A model generated the notes under the pieces. The model worked only from the letters and a program-made list of their open reading frames with translations. It had not been told where the DNA came from and ran no database searches. The position numbers and the translations under genes were made by a program. DNA of 64,000 nt from Phytopythium helicoides (lineage: Eukaryota; Oomycota; Peronosporomycetes; Pythiales; Pythiaceae). The stretch's first letter is position 1; every line of letters begins with the position of its first letter. Shown in pieces: positions 20,601 through 30,020 of this stretch. The stretch lies in assembly GCA_024867545.1 (NCBI GenBank), contig JANFNE010000035.1:372001-436000 (forward strand). The letters run 5' to 3'.

Positions 20601-23600
20601 CGTCGAAGAACACGGCGTGGACGTGAATGCCACGAACAAATACGGATGGACAGCACTAATGTGGACCGCTCGCTCTGGTCACCTTGACATAGTTCGGTGT
20701 CTCGTAGAAGAAGGCGGAGCGGACGTGAATGCTATAAACAAAGACGGATGGACAGTGCTGATGCACGCCGCTGAGAATGGTCACCTTGAAGTTGTTCGAT
20801 GTCTCGTGGAAGAAGGCAGAGCGGACGTGAATGCTATAAACAAAGACGGATGGACAGCAATGATGTATGCCGCTTTGAATGGTCACCTTGAAATGGTTCG
20901 GTATCTCGTCGAAGAACACGGCGTGGACGTGAATGCCACGAACAAAGACGGATGGACAGCAATGATGTATGCCGCTTTGAATGGTCACCTTGAAATGGTT
21001 CGGTATCTCGTCGAAGAACACGGCGTGGACGTGAATGCCACGAACAAAGACGGATGGACAGCAATGATGTATGCCGCTTTGAATGGTCACCTTGAAATGG
21101 TTCGGTATCTCGTCGAAGAACACGGCGTGGACGTGAATGCCACGAACAAAGACGGATGGACAGCAATGATGTATGCCGCTTTCAATGGTCACCTTGAAAT
21201 GGTTCGGTATCTCGTCGAAGAACACGGCGTGGACGTGAATGCCACGAACAAAGACGGATGGACAGCAATGATGTATGCCGCTTTGAATGGTCACCTTGAA
21301 ATGGTTCGGTATCTCGTCGAAGAACACGGCGTGGACGTGAATGCCACGAACAAAGACGGATGGACAGCAATGATGTATGCCGCTTTGAATGGTCACCTTG
21401 AAATGGTTCGGTATCTCGTCGAAGAACACGGCGTGGACGTGAATGCCACGAACAAATACGGATGGACAGCAATGATGTATGCCGCTTTCAATGGTCACCT
21501 TGAAATGGTTCGGTATCTCGTCGAAGAACACGGTGTGGACGTGAATGCCACGAACAAATACGGATGGACAGCAATGATGTATGCCGCTTTCAATGGTCAC
21601 CTTGAAATGGTTCGGTATCTCGTCGAAGAACACGGCGTGGACGTGAATGCCACGAACAAAGACGGATGGACAGCAATGATGTATGCCGCTTTGAATGGTC
21701 ACCTTGAAATGGTTCGGTATCTCGTCGAAGAACACGGCGTGGACGTGAATGCCACGAACAAAGACGGATGGACAGCAATGATGTATGCCGCTTTGAATGG
21801 TCACCTTGAAATGGTTCGGTATCTCGTCGAAGAACACGGCGTGGACGTGAATGCCACGAACAAATACGGATGGACAGCAATGATGTATGCCGCTTTCAAT
21901 GGTCACCTTGAAATGGTTCGGTATCTCGTCGAAGAACACGGTGTGGACGTGAATGCCACGAATAAAGACGGATGGACAGCAATGATGTATGCCGCTTTCA
22001 ATGGTCACCTTGAAATGGTTCGGTATCTCGTCGAAGAACACGGCGTGGACGTGAATGCCACGAACAAAGACGGATGGACAGCAATGATGTATGCCGCTTT
22101 GAATGGTCACCTTGAAATGGTTCGGTATCTCGTCGAAGAACACGGCGTGGACGTGAATGCCACGAACAAAGACGGATGGACAGCAATGATGTATGCCGCT
22201 TTGAATGGTCACCTTGAAATGGTTCGGTATCTCGTCGAAGAACACGGTGTGGACGTGAATGCCACGAATAAAGACGGATGGACAGCAATGATGTATGCCG
22301 CTTTCAATGGTCACCTTGAAATGGTTCGGTATCTCGTCGAAGAACACGGCGTGGACGTGAATGCCACGAACAAAGACGGATGGACAGCAATGATGTATGC
22401 CGCTTTGAATGGTCACCTTGAAATGGTTCGGTATCTCGTCGAAGAACACGGCGTGGACGTGAATGCCACGAACAAAGACGGATGGACAGCAATGATGTAT
22501 GCCGCTTTGAATGGTCACCTTGAAATGGTTCGGTATCTCGTCGAAGAACACGGCGTGGACGTGAATGCCACGAACAAAGACGGATGGACAGCAATGATGT
22601 ATGCCGCTTTGAATGGTCACCTTGAAATGGTTCGGTATCTCGTCGAAGAACACGGCGTGGACGTGAATGCCACGAATAAATACGGATGGACAGCACTAAT
22701 GTGGACCGCTCGCTCTGGTCACCTTGACATAGTTCGGTGTCTCGTAGAAGAAGGCGGAGCGGACGTGAATGCCACGAATAAATACGGATGGACAGCAATG
22801 ATGTATGCCGCTTTCAATGGTCACCTTGAAATGGTTCGGTATCTCGTCGAAGAACACGGCGTGGACGTGAATGCCACGAACAAAGACGGATGGACAGCAA
22901 TGATGTATGCCGCTTTGAATGGTCACCTTGAAATGGTTCGGTATCTCGTCGAAGAACACGGCGTGGACGTGAATGCCACGAACAAATACGGATGGACAGC
23001 AATGATGTATGCCGCTTTCAATGGTCACCTTGAAATGGTTCGGTATCTCGTCGAAGAACACGGCGTGGACGTGAATGCCACGAACAAAGACGGATGGACA
23101 GCAATGATGTATGCCGCTTTCAATGGTCACCTTGAAATGGTTCGGTATCTCGTCGAAGAACACGGCGTGGACGTGAATGCCACGAACAAAGACGGATGGA
23201 CAGCAATGATGTATGCCGCTTTCAATGGTCACCTTGAAATGGTTCGGTATCTCGTCGAAGAACACGGCGTGGACGTGAATGCCACGAATAAAGACGGATG
23301 GACAGCAATGATGTATGCCGCTTTGAATGGTCACCTTGAAATGGTTCGGTATCTCGTCGAAGAACACGGCGTGGACGTGAATGCCACGAATAAAGACGGA
23401 TGGACAGCAATGATGTATGCCGCTTTCAATGGTCACCTTGAAATGGTTCGGTATCTCGTCGAAGAACACGGCGTGGACGTGAATGCCACGAACAAAGACG
23501 GATGGACAGCAATGATGTATGCCGCTGAGAATGGTCACCTTGAAATGGTTCGGTATCTCGTCGAAGAACACGGCGTGGACGTGAATGCCACGAACAAATA

Positions 23601-26600
23601 CGGATGGACAGCACTAATGTGGACCGCTCGCTCTGGTCACCTTGACATAGTTCGGTGTCTCGTAGAAGAAGGCGGAGCGGACGTGAATGCTATAAACAAA
23701 GACGGATGGACAGTGCTGATGCACGCCGCTGAGAATGGTCACCTTGAAGTTGTTCGATGTCTCGTGGAAGAAGGCAGAGCGGACGTGAATGCTATAAACA
23801 AATACGGATGGACAGTGCTGATGCACGCCGCTGAGAATGGTCACCTTGAAGTTGTTCGATGTCTCGTGGAAGAAGGCAGAGCGGACGTGAATGCCACGAA
23901 CAAATACGGATGGACAGCAATGATGTATGCCGCTTTCAATGGTCACCTTGAAATGGTTCGGTATCTCGTCGAAGAACACGGCGTGGACGTGAATGCCACG
24001 AACAAAGACGGATGGACAGCAATGATGTATGCCGCTTTGAATGGTCACCTTGAAATGGTTCGGTATCTCGTCGAAGAACACGGCGTGGACGTGAATGCCA
24101 CGAACAAAGACGGATGGACAGCAATGATGTATGCCGCTTTCAATGGTCACCTTGAAATGGTTCGGTATCTCGTCGAAGAACACGGCGTGGACGTGAATGC
24201 CACGAACAAATACGGATGGACAGCACTAATGTGGACCGCTCGCTCTGGTCACCTTGACATAGTTCGGTGTCTCGTAGAAGAAGGCGGAGCGGACGTGAAT
24301 GCTATAAACAAAGACGGATGGACAGTGCTGATGCACGCCGCTGAGAATGGTCACCTTGAAGTTGTTCGGTGTCTCGTGGAAGAAGGTGGCGCAGACGTGA
24401 ATGCTATAAACAAAGACGGATGGACAGCAATGATGTATGCCGCTTTCAATGGTCACCTTGAAATGGTTCGGTATCTCGTCGAAGAACACGGCGTGGACGT
24501 GAATGCCACGAACAAAGACGGATGGACAGCAATGATGTATGCCGCTTTGAATGGTCACCTTGAAATGGTTCGGTATCTCGTCGAAGAACACGGCGTGGAC
24601 GTGAATGCCACGAACAAAGACGGATGGACAGCACTAATGTGGACCGCTCGCTCTGGTCACCTTGACATAGTTCGGTATCTCGTAGAAGAAGGCGGAGCGG
24701 ACGTGAATGCTATAAACAAAGACGGATGGACAGTGCTGATGCACGCCGCTGAGAATGGTCACCTTGAAGTTGTTCGGTGTCTCGTGGAAGAAGGTGGCGC
24801 AGACGTGAATGCTATAAACAAAGACGGATGGACAGCAATGATGTATGCCGCTTTCAATGGTCACCTTGAAATGGTTCGGTATCTCGTCGAAGAACACGGC
24901 GTGGACGTGAATGCCACGAACAAAGACGGATGGACAGCAATGATGTATGCCGCTTTCAATGGTCACCTTGAAATGGTTCGGTATCTCGTCGAAGAACACG
25001 GCGTGGACGTGAATGCCACGAACAAAGACGGATGGACAGCAATGATGTATGCCGCTTTGAATGGTCACCTTGAAATGGTTCGGTATCTCGTCGAAGAACA
25101 CGGCGTGGACGTGAATGCCACGAACAAAGACGGATGGACAGCAATGATGTATGCCGCTTTGAATGGTCACCTTGAAATGGTTCGGTATCTCGTCGAAGAA
25201 CACGGCGTGGACGTGAATGCCACGAACAAAGACGGATGGACAGCAATGATGTATGCCGCTTTGAATGGTCACCTTGAAATTGTTCGGTATCTCGTCGAAG
25301 AACACGGCGTGGACGTGAATGCCACGAACAAATACGGATGGACAGCACTAATGTGGACCGCTCGCTCTGGTCACCTTGACATAGTTCGGTATCTCGTAGA
25401 AGAAGGCGGAGCGGACGTGAATGCTATAAACAAAGACGGATGGACAGTGCTGATGCACGCCGCTGAGAATGGTCACCTTGAAGTTGTTCGATGTCTCGTG
25501 GAAGAAGGCAGAGCGGACGTGAATGCCACGAACAAAGGCGGATGGACAGCAATGATGTATGCCGCTTTCAATGGTCACCTTGAAATGGTTCGGTATCTCG
25601 TCGAAGAACACGGCGTGGACGTGAATGCCACGAACAAAGACGGATGGACAGCAATGATGTATGCCGCTTTGAATGGTCACCTTGAAATGGTTCGGTATCT
25701 CGTCGAAGAACACGGCGTGGACGTGAATGCCACGAACAAAGACGGATGGACAGCAATGATGTATGCCGCTTTGAATGGTCACCTTGAAATGGTTCGGTAT
25801 CTCGTCGAAGAACACGGCGTGGACGTGAATGCCACGAACAAATACGGATGGACAGCACTAATGTGGACCGCTCGCTCTGGTCACCTTGACATAGTTCGGT
25901 GTCTCGTAGAAGAAGGCGGAGCGGACGTGAATGCTATAAACAAAGACGGATGGACAGTGCTGATGCACGCCGCTGAGAATGGTCACCTTGAAGTTGTTCG
26001 ATGTCTCGTGGAAGAAGGCAGAGCGGACGTGAATGCCACGAACAAATACGGATGGACAGCAATGATGTATGCCGCTTTGAATGGTCACCTTGAAATGGTT
26101 CGGTATCTCGTCGAAGAACACGGCGTGGACGTGAATGCCACGAACAAAGACGGATGGACAGTAATGATGTATGCCGCTTTCAATGGTCACCTTGAAATGG
26201 TTCGGTATCTCGTCGAAGAACACGGCGTGGACGTGAATGCCACGAACAAAGACGGATGGACAGCAATGATGTATGCCGCTTTCAATGGTCACCTTGAAAT
26301 GGTTCGGTGTCTCGTCGAAGAACACGGCGTGGACGTGAATGCCACGAACAAATACGGATGGACAGCAATGATGTATGCCGCTTTCAATGGTCACCTTGAA
26401 ATGGTTCGGTATCTCGTCGAAGAACACGGCGTGGACGTGAATGTCACGACCAAATCCGGATGGTCAGCACTAAATTGTACCGCTCACAATGGTCACCTTG
26501 AAATGGTTCGGTATCTCGTGGAAGAACGCAACGCGGATGTGAATGCCACGAGCATATACGGACAGACAGGGCTGATGCGGGCCGCTGAGAATGGTCACCT

Positions 26601-29600
26601 TGAAATGGTTCGGTATCTCGTGGAAGAAAGCAGCGCAGACGTGAATGCCACCGACAAATACGGATGGACGGTGCTAAGGTGGGCCGCTCACAATGGTCAC
26701 CTTGAAGTTGTTCGGTATCTCGTGGAACGCGGAGCGGACGTGAATGCCACGAACAAGGACGGATGGACGGTGCTAAGGTGGGCCGCTGAGAATGGTCACC
26801 TTGAAGTTGTTCGGTGTCTCGTAGAAGAAGGTGGAGCGGACGTGAATGCCACAAGCAAAGACGGCAAGACGGCAATCCGTATCGCTGCTGATCGTGGTCA
26901 CCGCGATATTGTCCGCGTTGTCACACCTTTTCTGAACCGTTCACAACCAAAGATAGCTAAGCCTTCTTCATTCAAGTCGTTGCTCTCCAAGATCGCCCGT
27001 GGTCTGGCCCCTCTTCGGAAGCGACCTCAACCAAAAATACCAGCAACTTCACGATTCGATTCCTACTGGATCATACCCCCAACTGAAATTGAACTCACAC
27101 AACGTGTAGATATCAACAACCTCGGAGGAGAATACATCGCCAAATGGCTCGATGCACAAGTCATCGTCAAACTATTCATTCCAGATGCCGCACACTCATC
27201 CTTCCAACAAGAAGTAAAGCTGTGGAAACAATTAAGACACCCTAATGTGATCAAGATGTACGGCGCATGTGAAGCTGGTCCAGGTTTGCAGTTCTTCGTG
27301 TGTGAGTATGCAGATGGCGGGTCGCTGATTGAGTATTTCAAGTCCACTCCTGAGGATGAACCACGGAGGGTGTGGAAATATCTGTATGAGGCTGCACTGG
27401 GTCTGGAGTATCTTCACGAGCGAGGGCTTGTGCATGGTGATCTTCGTTGCAGCAATATTTTGATCGGCGGTGATAATTTGTCGAGGTTGTCAAATTTCGG
27501 TTTGAGTGGTGCAAAGAGTGGAGGATCTTCAAGTGTTGGGTCGATGCAGTGGCAGGCTCCTGAGATTTTGGAGGGTAAAGAGTCATCATCTCGATTTGCA
27601 TCGGATGTGTATTCTTTTGGAATGTGCATATTGGAGGCAGTGACTGGGAGGAAGCCATGGGACGATAACAATGACCTGAAATGGTACAAAATTTATTGGA
27701 CTCCAGAGACAGATGATGACTCTTGGTCCGCCCCAAAATGTCCCGATGGTGATGCACGTGACTTGGTGTGGCGAATGTGCTCTCAAGATCCTACCAGGCG
27801 CATCAAACTACAGTCCGTCGTACACGAGCTAGAGCGTTTGGCACTCAAGGAGAGTCTGCGTTACACCCCATCAGAGCCAGAGCACGAACCCGTAAACACA
27901 ATTGACACATACAAGCTCGGTGAGATCAAGGAACTGTGGCGAAAAGTCGAAACACACATGAAGAACAACACCAACAATCCTCAATACCAACAAGCCTTTG
28001 ATGAACTCAAACCACTATACAAACATCTACACAAATCAACACATCACATCACACTATTCACAAGATTCCACACACTACTCACAGAATTCCATACCGTCAT
28101 CACCATGAATGAACAACAAACATTAGCCATGCGACTATCGTCCACGCGTGCCACCACCAACAGCATCTACGCCTTTCATCGACGCATACAGTCACTGTGG
28201 GTAGCACTGGGTCAACATGTTGATGGCAGTGTCACACGGACGGACGCACAACGCCGTGATATGTTTGTGTCTGGTGTGTCGGATGTGTATCTGTTGTTGC
28301 GCGAGTTGGAATCGGATGATGAGAAGGTTGCATTTCTGAAGATGTTGAAACGGGAGATGAAACATCAATACACTAGTTCTCAACTGGAGGTGATGAAGAA
28401 GGCTTTGGAGGCTCTCGAGAGCAAGATTGGTGAGGAGAAGGATAGTTTGGTTCCGGAGTGGTTCATTCCTTGGTACGAGTTGATCAAGCGTGAGGACAAA
28501 TGTCTTGGTGAAGGTGGTTTCGGTAGTGTGATCCGAGCGAAGTGGTTGGACTCGGAGGTGGTGGTGAAGCAAGTGGATATGGGTGGTTCTAAAGGATCAT
28601 TACTTTGGTCGACCATGAGCTCGATGGAAACTATATCCATAGGAGATATCAAGACCCGATCGCAAGCTATGGAGTCTAAACAAACCAGTCCAGAAGAGCT
28701 TGAAAAGAGAGCACACAAACGAGAAGAAGCTATGAAAATGTTCCGACGTGAAGTAGACATTTGGTTCGGATTCAGTCACCCTCACGTCATACAACTATTT
28801 GGTGCATGTCACGTAGGCACACCATTCTTCGTATGCGAGTACGCCACCAACGGGACATTGGTCCAGTATTTGCAGAAACATCCTGGTGAGTTATGGCAGA
28901 AGCTATATGAGGCTGCGTTGGGAGTCCAGTACCTTCATGCTCGTGGAGTGGTTCATGGTGATCTGAAAGGCAACAATAACGTGGTTGGTAGTGACATGAA
29001 GGCGAAGGTGACGGACTTTGGTCTGAGTTCAATGGTGAGTGGAAGCGAAGAAACACAAATCACAGCTGCGTCACATTGGGTGGCTCCTGAGTGTTTTGTA
29101 GTTGATCCTGAATTGACGTTCGCGTCGGATGTGTACTCTCTGGGTATGTGTGTTGTGGAGTCGATGCGAGTGGTGGGAGGTGAAGAGTGGAGTTTACCGT
29201 GGCGAGATATGGATAATGTTGCTGTGAGAGTGCATGCAAAACGTGGTGAATTGCCACCGAGACCTACATGCTGCACAGACGCTCAATGGGAACTAGTGGA
29301 ATGTATGTGCGCATTTCAACCGGAGAATCGGATGAAGATTTCAACTGTGGTGGATGAATTGTCCAGACTGGCAAAAGGGAGAGATGATGTGGCATTCGAA
29401 TCACCTAGCTTGGAGTTTGTTCCTGATGTTGTCTCTTCGATGAGAAGAATGTTGAGTGAGCTACATGAGAGTGGAAGCGAAGTGTCGATGTACATGCACT
29501 TGTGGGATGAACTGGAGAAGGTGTACAAGAATGTTGACAACGTCCACATCAGCAGTAGCAGCAGTGATTTGTTCTGTTGTTTGGTAAAAGACGCGGAGAC

Positions 29601-29724
29601 GGCAGCTTTGAAACTACAGGAGAGGAAGACGGACTTGATGTCTTCATTAGAGACGACCATGGCTGTGTACGCTTTGCGTCGTCGGGTGGTCAAGTTTATG
29701 GAGGCATATCCAGCACAAGAGTAG
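17689..29724 (+). CDS. Giant ankyrin-repeat pseudokinase-kinase protein, unit 4
   Basis: 4011 residues starting MAERLKEAAEAGDLDVVK; the frame opens at 17677 but only with GTG, so the ATG matching the paralogs is chosen. About 90 ankyrin repeats of 34 residues fill 17700-26870, most of them copies of one unit (DGWTAMMYAAFNGHLEMVRY ... HGVDVNATNK). One repeat near 26720 is a residue short (YLVERGAD). The pseudokinase (about 27085-27870) has VIVKLF, HGDLRCSN and NFG. Helical domain about 27900-28480. The second kinase (about 28500-29390) has GEGGFGSV and DFG, but the catalytic loop reads HGDLKGNNN instead of HGDLKGNNI, a polar change beside the metal-binding Asn that could weaken activity. The tail ends EAYPAQE. 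Confidence 0.92.
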   Translation: MAERLKEAAEAGDLDVVKALIAGGVDVNATDGYGETVLMPAAHRGHLEVVRYLVEEHGVDVNATNKYGWTALMWTARSGHLDIVRCLVEEGGADVNAINKDGWTVLMHAAENGHLEVVRCLVEEGRADVNAINKDGWTAMMYAALNGHLEMVRYLVEEHGVDVNATNKDGWTAMMYAAFNGHLEMVRYLVEEHGVDVNATNKYGWTAMMYAAFNGHLEMVRYLVEEHGVDVNATNKYGWTAMMYAAFNGHLEMVRYLVEEHGVDVNATNKDGWTAMMYAAFNGHLEMVRYLVEEHGVDVNATNKDGWTAMMYAAFNGHLEMVRYLVEEHGVDVNATNKDGWTAMMYAALNGHLEMVRYLVEEHGVDVNATNKDGWTAMMYAALNGHLEMVRYLVEEHGVDVNATNKDGWTAMMYAAFNGHLEMVRYLVEEHGVDVNATNKDGWTAMMYAAFNGHLEMVRYLVEEHGVDVNATNKDGWTAMMYAAFNGHLDIVRCLVEEGGADVNAINKDGWTVLMHAAENGHLEVVRCLVEEGRADVNAINKDGWTAMMYAAFNGHLEMVRYLVEEHGVDVNATNKDGWTAMMYAAFNGHLEMVRYLVEEHGVDVNATNKDGWTAMMYAALNGHLEMVRYLVEEHGVDVNATNKDGWTAMMYAAFNGHLEMVRYLVEEHGVDVNATNKYGWTAMMYAALNGHLEMVRYLVEEHGVDVNATNKDGWTAMMYAALNGHLEMVRYLVEEHGVDVNATNKYGWTAMMYAALNGHLEMVRYLVEEHGVDVNATNKDGWTAMMYAALNGHLEMVRYLVEEHGVDVNATNKDGWTAMMYAAENGHLEMVRYLVEEHGVDVNATNKYGWTALMWTARSGHLDIVRCLVEEGGADVNAINKDGWTVLMHAAENGHLEVVRCLVEEGRADVNAINKDGWTAMMYAALNGHLEMVRYLVEEHGVDVNATNKDGWTAMMYAAENGHLEMVRYLVEEHGVDVNATNKYGWTALMWTARSGHLDIVRCLVEEGGADVNAINKDGWTVLMHAAENGHLEVVRCLVEEGRADVNAINKDGWTAMMYAALNGHLEMVRYLVEEHGVDVNATNKDGWTAMMYAALNGHLEMVRYLVEEHGVDVNATNKDGWTAMMYAALNGHLEMVRYLVEEHGVDVNATNKDGWTAMMYAAFNGHLEMVRYLVEEHGVDVNATNKDGWTAMMYAALNGHLEMVRYLVEEHGVDVNATNKDGWTAMMYAALNGHLEMVRYLVEEHGVDVNATNKYGWTAMMYAAFNGHLEMVRYLVEEHGVDVNATNKYGWTAMMYAAFNGHLEMVRYLVEEHGVDVNATNKDGWTAMMYAALNGHLEMVRYLVEEHGVDVNATNKDGWTAMMYAALNGHLEMVRYLVEEHGVDVNATNKYGWTAMMYAAFNGHLEMVRYLVEEHGVDVNATNKDGWTAMMYAAFNGHLEMVRYLVEEHGVDVNATNKDGWTAMMYAALNGHLEMVRYLVEEHGVDVNATNKDGWTAMMYAALNGHLEMVRYLVEEHGVDVNATNKDGWTAMMYAAFNGHLEMVRYLVEEHGVDVNATNKDGWTAMMYAALNGHLEMVRYLVEEHGVDVNATNKDGWTAMMYAALNGHLEMVRYLVEEHGVDVNATNKDGWTAMMYAALNGHLEMVRYLVEEHGVDVNATNKYGWTALMWTARSGHLDIVRCLVEEGGADVNATNKYGWTAMMYAAFNGHLEMVRYLVEEHGVDVNATNKDGWTAMMYAALNGHLEMVRYLVEEHGVDVNATNKYGWTAMMYAAFNGHLEMVRYLVEEHGVDVNATNKDGWTAMMYAAFNGHLEMVRYLVEEHGVDVNATNKDGWTAMMYAAFNGHLEMVRYLVEEHGVDVNATNKDGWTAMMYAALNGHLEMVRYLVEEHGVDVNATNKDGWTAMMYAAFNGHLEMVRYLVEEHGVDVNATNKDGWTAMMYAAENGHLEMVRYLVEEHGVDVNATNKYGWTALMWTARSGHLDIVRCLVEEGGADVNAINKDGWTVLMHAAENGHLEVVRCLVEEGRADVNAINKYGWTVLMHAAENGHLEVVRCLVEEGRADVNATNKYGWTAMMYAAFNGHLEMVRYLVEEHGVDVNATNKDGWTAMMYAALNGHLEMVRYLVEEHGVDVNATNKDGWTAMMYAAFNGHLEMVRYLVEEHGVDVNATNKYGWTALMWTARSGHLDIVRCLVEEGGADVNAINKDGWTVLMHAAENGHLEVVRCLVEEGGADVNAINKDGWTAMMYAAFNGHLEMVRYLVEEHGVDVNATNKDGWTAMMYAALNGHLEMVRYLVEEHGVDVNATNKDGWTALMWTARSGHLDIVRYLVEEGGADVNAINKDGWTVLMHAAENGHLEVVRCLVEEGGADVNAINKDGWTAMMYAAFNGHLEMVRYLVEEHGVDVNATNKDGWTAMMYAAFNGHLEMVRYLVEEHGVDVNATNKDGWTAMMYAALNGHLEMVRYLVEEHGVDVNATNKDGWTAMMYAALNGHLEMVRYLVEEHGVDVNATNKDGWTAMMYAALNGHLEIVRYLVEEHGVDVNATNKYGWTALMWTARSGHLDIVRYLVEEGGADVNAINKDGWTVLMHAAENGHLEVVRCLVEEGRADVNATNKGGWTAMMYAAFNGHLEMVRYLVEEHGVDVNATNKDGWTAMMYAALNGHLEMVRYLVEEHGVDVNATNKDGWTAMMYAALNGHLEMVRYLVEEHGVDVNATNKYGWTALMWTARSGHLDIVRCLVEEGGADVNAINKDGWTVLMHAAENGHLEVVRCLVEEGRADVNATNKYGWTAMMYAALNGHLEMVRYLVEEHGVDVNATNKDGWTVMMYAAFNGHLEMVRYLVEEHGVDVNATNKDGWTAMMYAAFNGHLEMVRCLVEEHGVDVNATNKYGWTAMMYAAFNGHLEMVRYLVEEHGVDVNVTTKSGWSALNCTAHNGHLEMVRYLVEERNADVNATSIYGQTGLMRAAENGHLEMVRYLVEESSADVNATDKYGWTVLRWAAHNGHLEVVRYLVERGADVNATNKDGWTVLRWAAENGHLEVVRCLVEEGGADVNATSKDGKTAIRIAADRGHRDIVRVVTPFLNRSQPKIAKPSSFKSLLSKIARGLAPLRKRPQPKIPATSRFDSYWIIPPTEIELTQRVDINNLGGEYIAKWLDAQVIVKLFIPDAAHSSFQQEVKLWKQLRHPNVIKMYGACEAGPGLQFFVCEYADGGSLIEYFKSTPEDEPRRVWKYLYEAALGLEYLHERGLVHGDLRCSNILIGGDNLSRLSNFGLSGAKSGGSSSVGSMQWQAPEILEGKESSSRFASDVYSFGMCILEAVTGRKPWDDNNDLKWYKIYWTPETDDDSWSAPKCPDGDARDLVWRMCSQDPTRRIKLQSVVHELERLALKESLRYTPSEPEHEPVNTIDTYKLGEIKELWRKVETHMKNNTNNPQYQQAFDELKPLYKHLHKSTHHITLFTRFHTLLTEFHTVITMNEQQTLAMRLSSTRATTNSIYAFHRRIQSLWVALGQHVDGSVTRTDAQRRDMFVSGVSDVYLLLRELESDDEKVAFLKMLKREMKHQYTSSQLEVMKKALEALESKIGEEKDSLVPEWFIPWYELIKREDKCLGEGGFGSVIRAKWLDSEVVVKQVDMGGSKGSLLWSTMSSMETISIGDIKTRSQAMESKQTSPEELEKRAHKREEAMKMFRREVDIWFGFSHPHVIQLFGACHVGTPFFVCEYATNGTLVQYLQKHPGELWQKLYEAALGVQYLHARGVVHGDLKGNNNVVGSDMKAKVTDFGLSSMVSGSEETQITAASHWVAPECFVVDPELTFASDVYSLGMCVVESMRVVGGEEWSLPWRDMDNVAVRVHAKRGELPPRPTCCTDAQWELVECMCAFQPENRMKISTVVDELSRLAKGRDDVAFESPSLEFVPDVVSSMRRMLSELHESGSEVSMYMHLWDELEKVYKNVDNVHISSSSSDLFCCLVKDAETAALKLQERKTDLMSSLETTMAVYALRRRVVKFMEAYPAQE
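17700..26870 (+). repeat. 102-bp ankyrin tandem array, about 90 copies
   Basis: One ankyrin repeat equals 102 bases, and the copies are near-identical in DNA including synonymous sites. Much of the difference is dimorphic: GAC/TAC (Asp/Tyr) at repeat position 1 and TTC/TTG (Phe/Leu) at position 11, in many combinations. A three-repeat block (ALMWTARSGHLDIVRC, then VLMHAAENGHLEVVRC, then AMMYAA) recurs as a higher-order unit near 17890, 20240, 20650, 23600, 24230, 24630, 25350 and 25850. This pattern fits unequal crossing-over and gene conversion. Confidence 0.95.
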
Positions 29725-30020
29725 ATACAAACTCTACTTACCTTGGTGACTTCGCCGACTCTACCGACTCGGTTGACCGCAACAAGTGCATGGCCATGAA
29801 ACTCACACTGCAAGGAGTGAACTAGGTGACGGTTTTCATCACTAGTAACATACTGGTACAGTCTTTTTCCAATGTTGGTGACCCTGGATCCTATAGCGAC
29901 GAGAGTTTCGATGTAGTACGCTCTTCTGTCTCGTTCAGATCGGTTCACAAGAGGAGGATCTGAATCAAATCCTCCTTTTGTGTTGTGCTACTACTACCTC
30001 TTCACGACTAAGGAGACAGA
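29725..30020 (+). pseudogene. Phosphate transporter fragment, unit 4
   Basis: STDSVDRNKCMAMKLTLQGVN matches transporter residues STDSADRNKRVAMTFSLQGV; later GNLLVQ-like and DERLETV-like remnants (YSDESFDVV) follow. The frame is broken by a stop at 29823-29825 and later shifts. Confidence 0.75.

Noticed and set aside
17902..26427. Very long minus-strand open frames (up to 767 codons, repeating FFDEIPNHFKVTI... HHCCPSVFVRG) opposite the giant ankyrin array
   Set aside because: They have the exact 34-codon period of the ankyrin repeats and exist only because the repeat unit happens to lack antisense stops. No independent coding sign.
17700..26870. CRISPR-like direct repeat array
   Set aside because: The repeats are contiguous 102-bp coding units without spacers and translate to ankyrin repeats.
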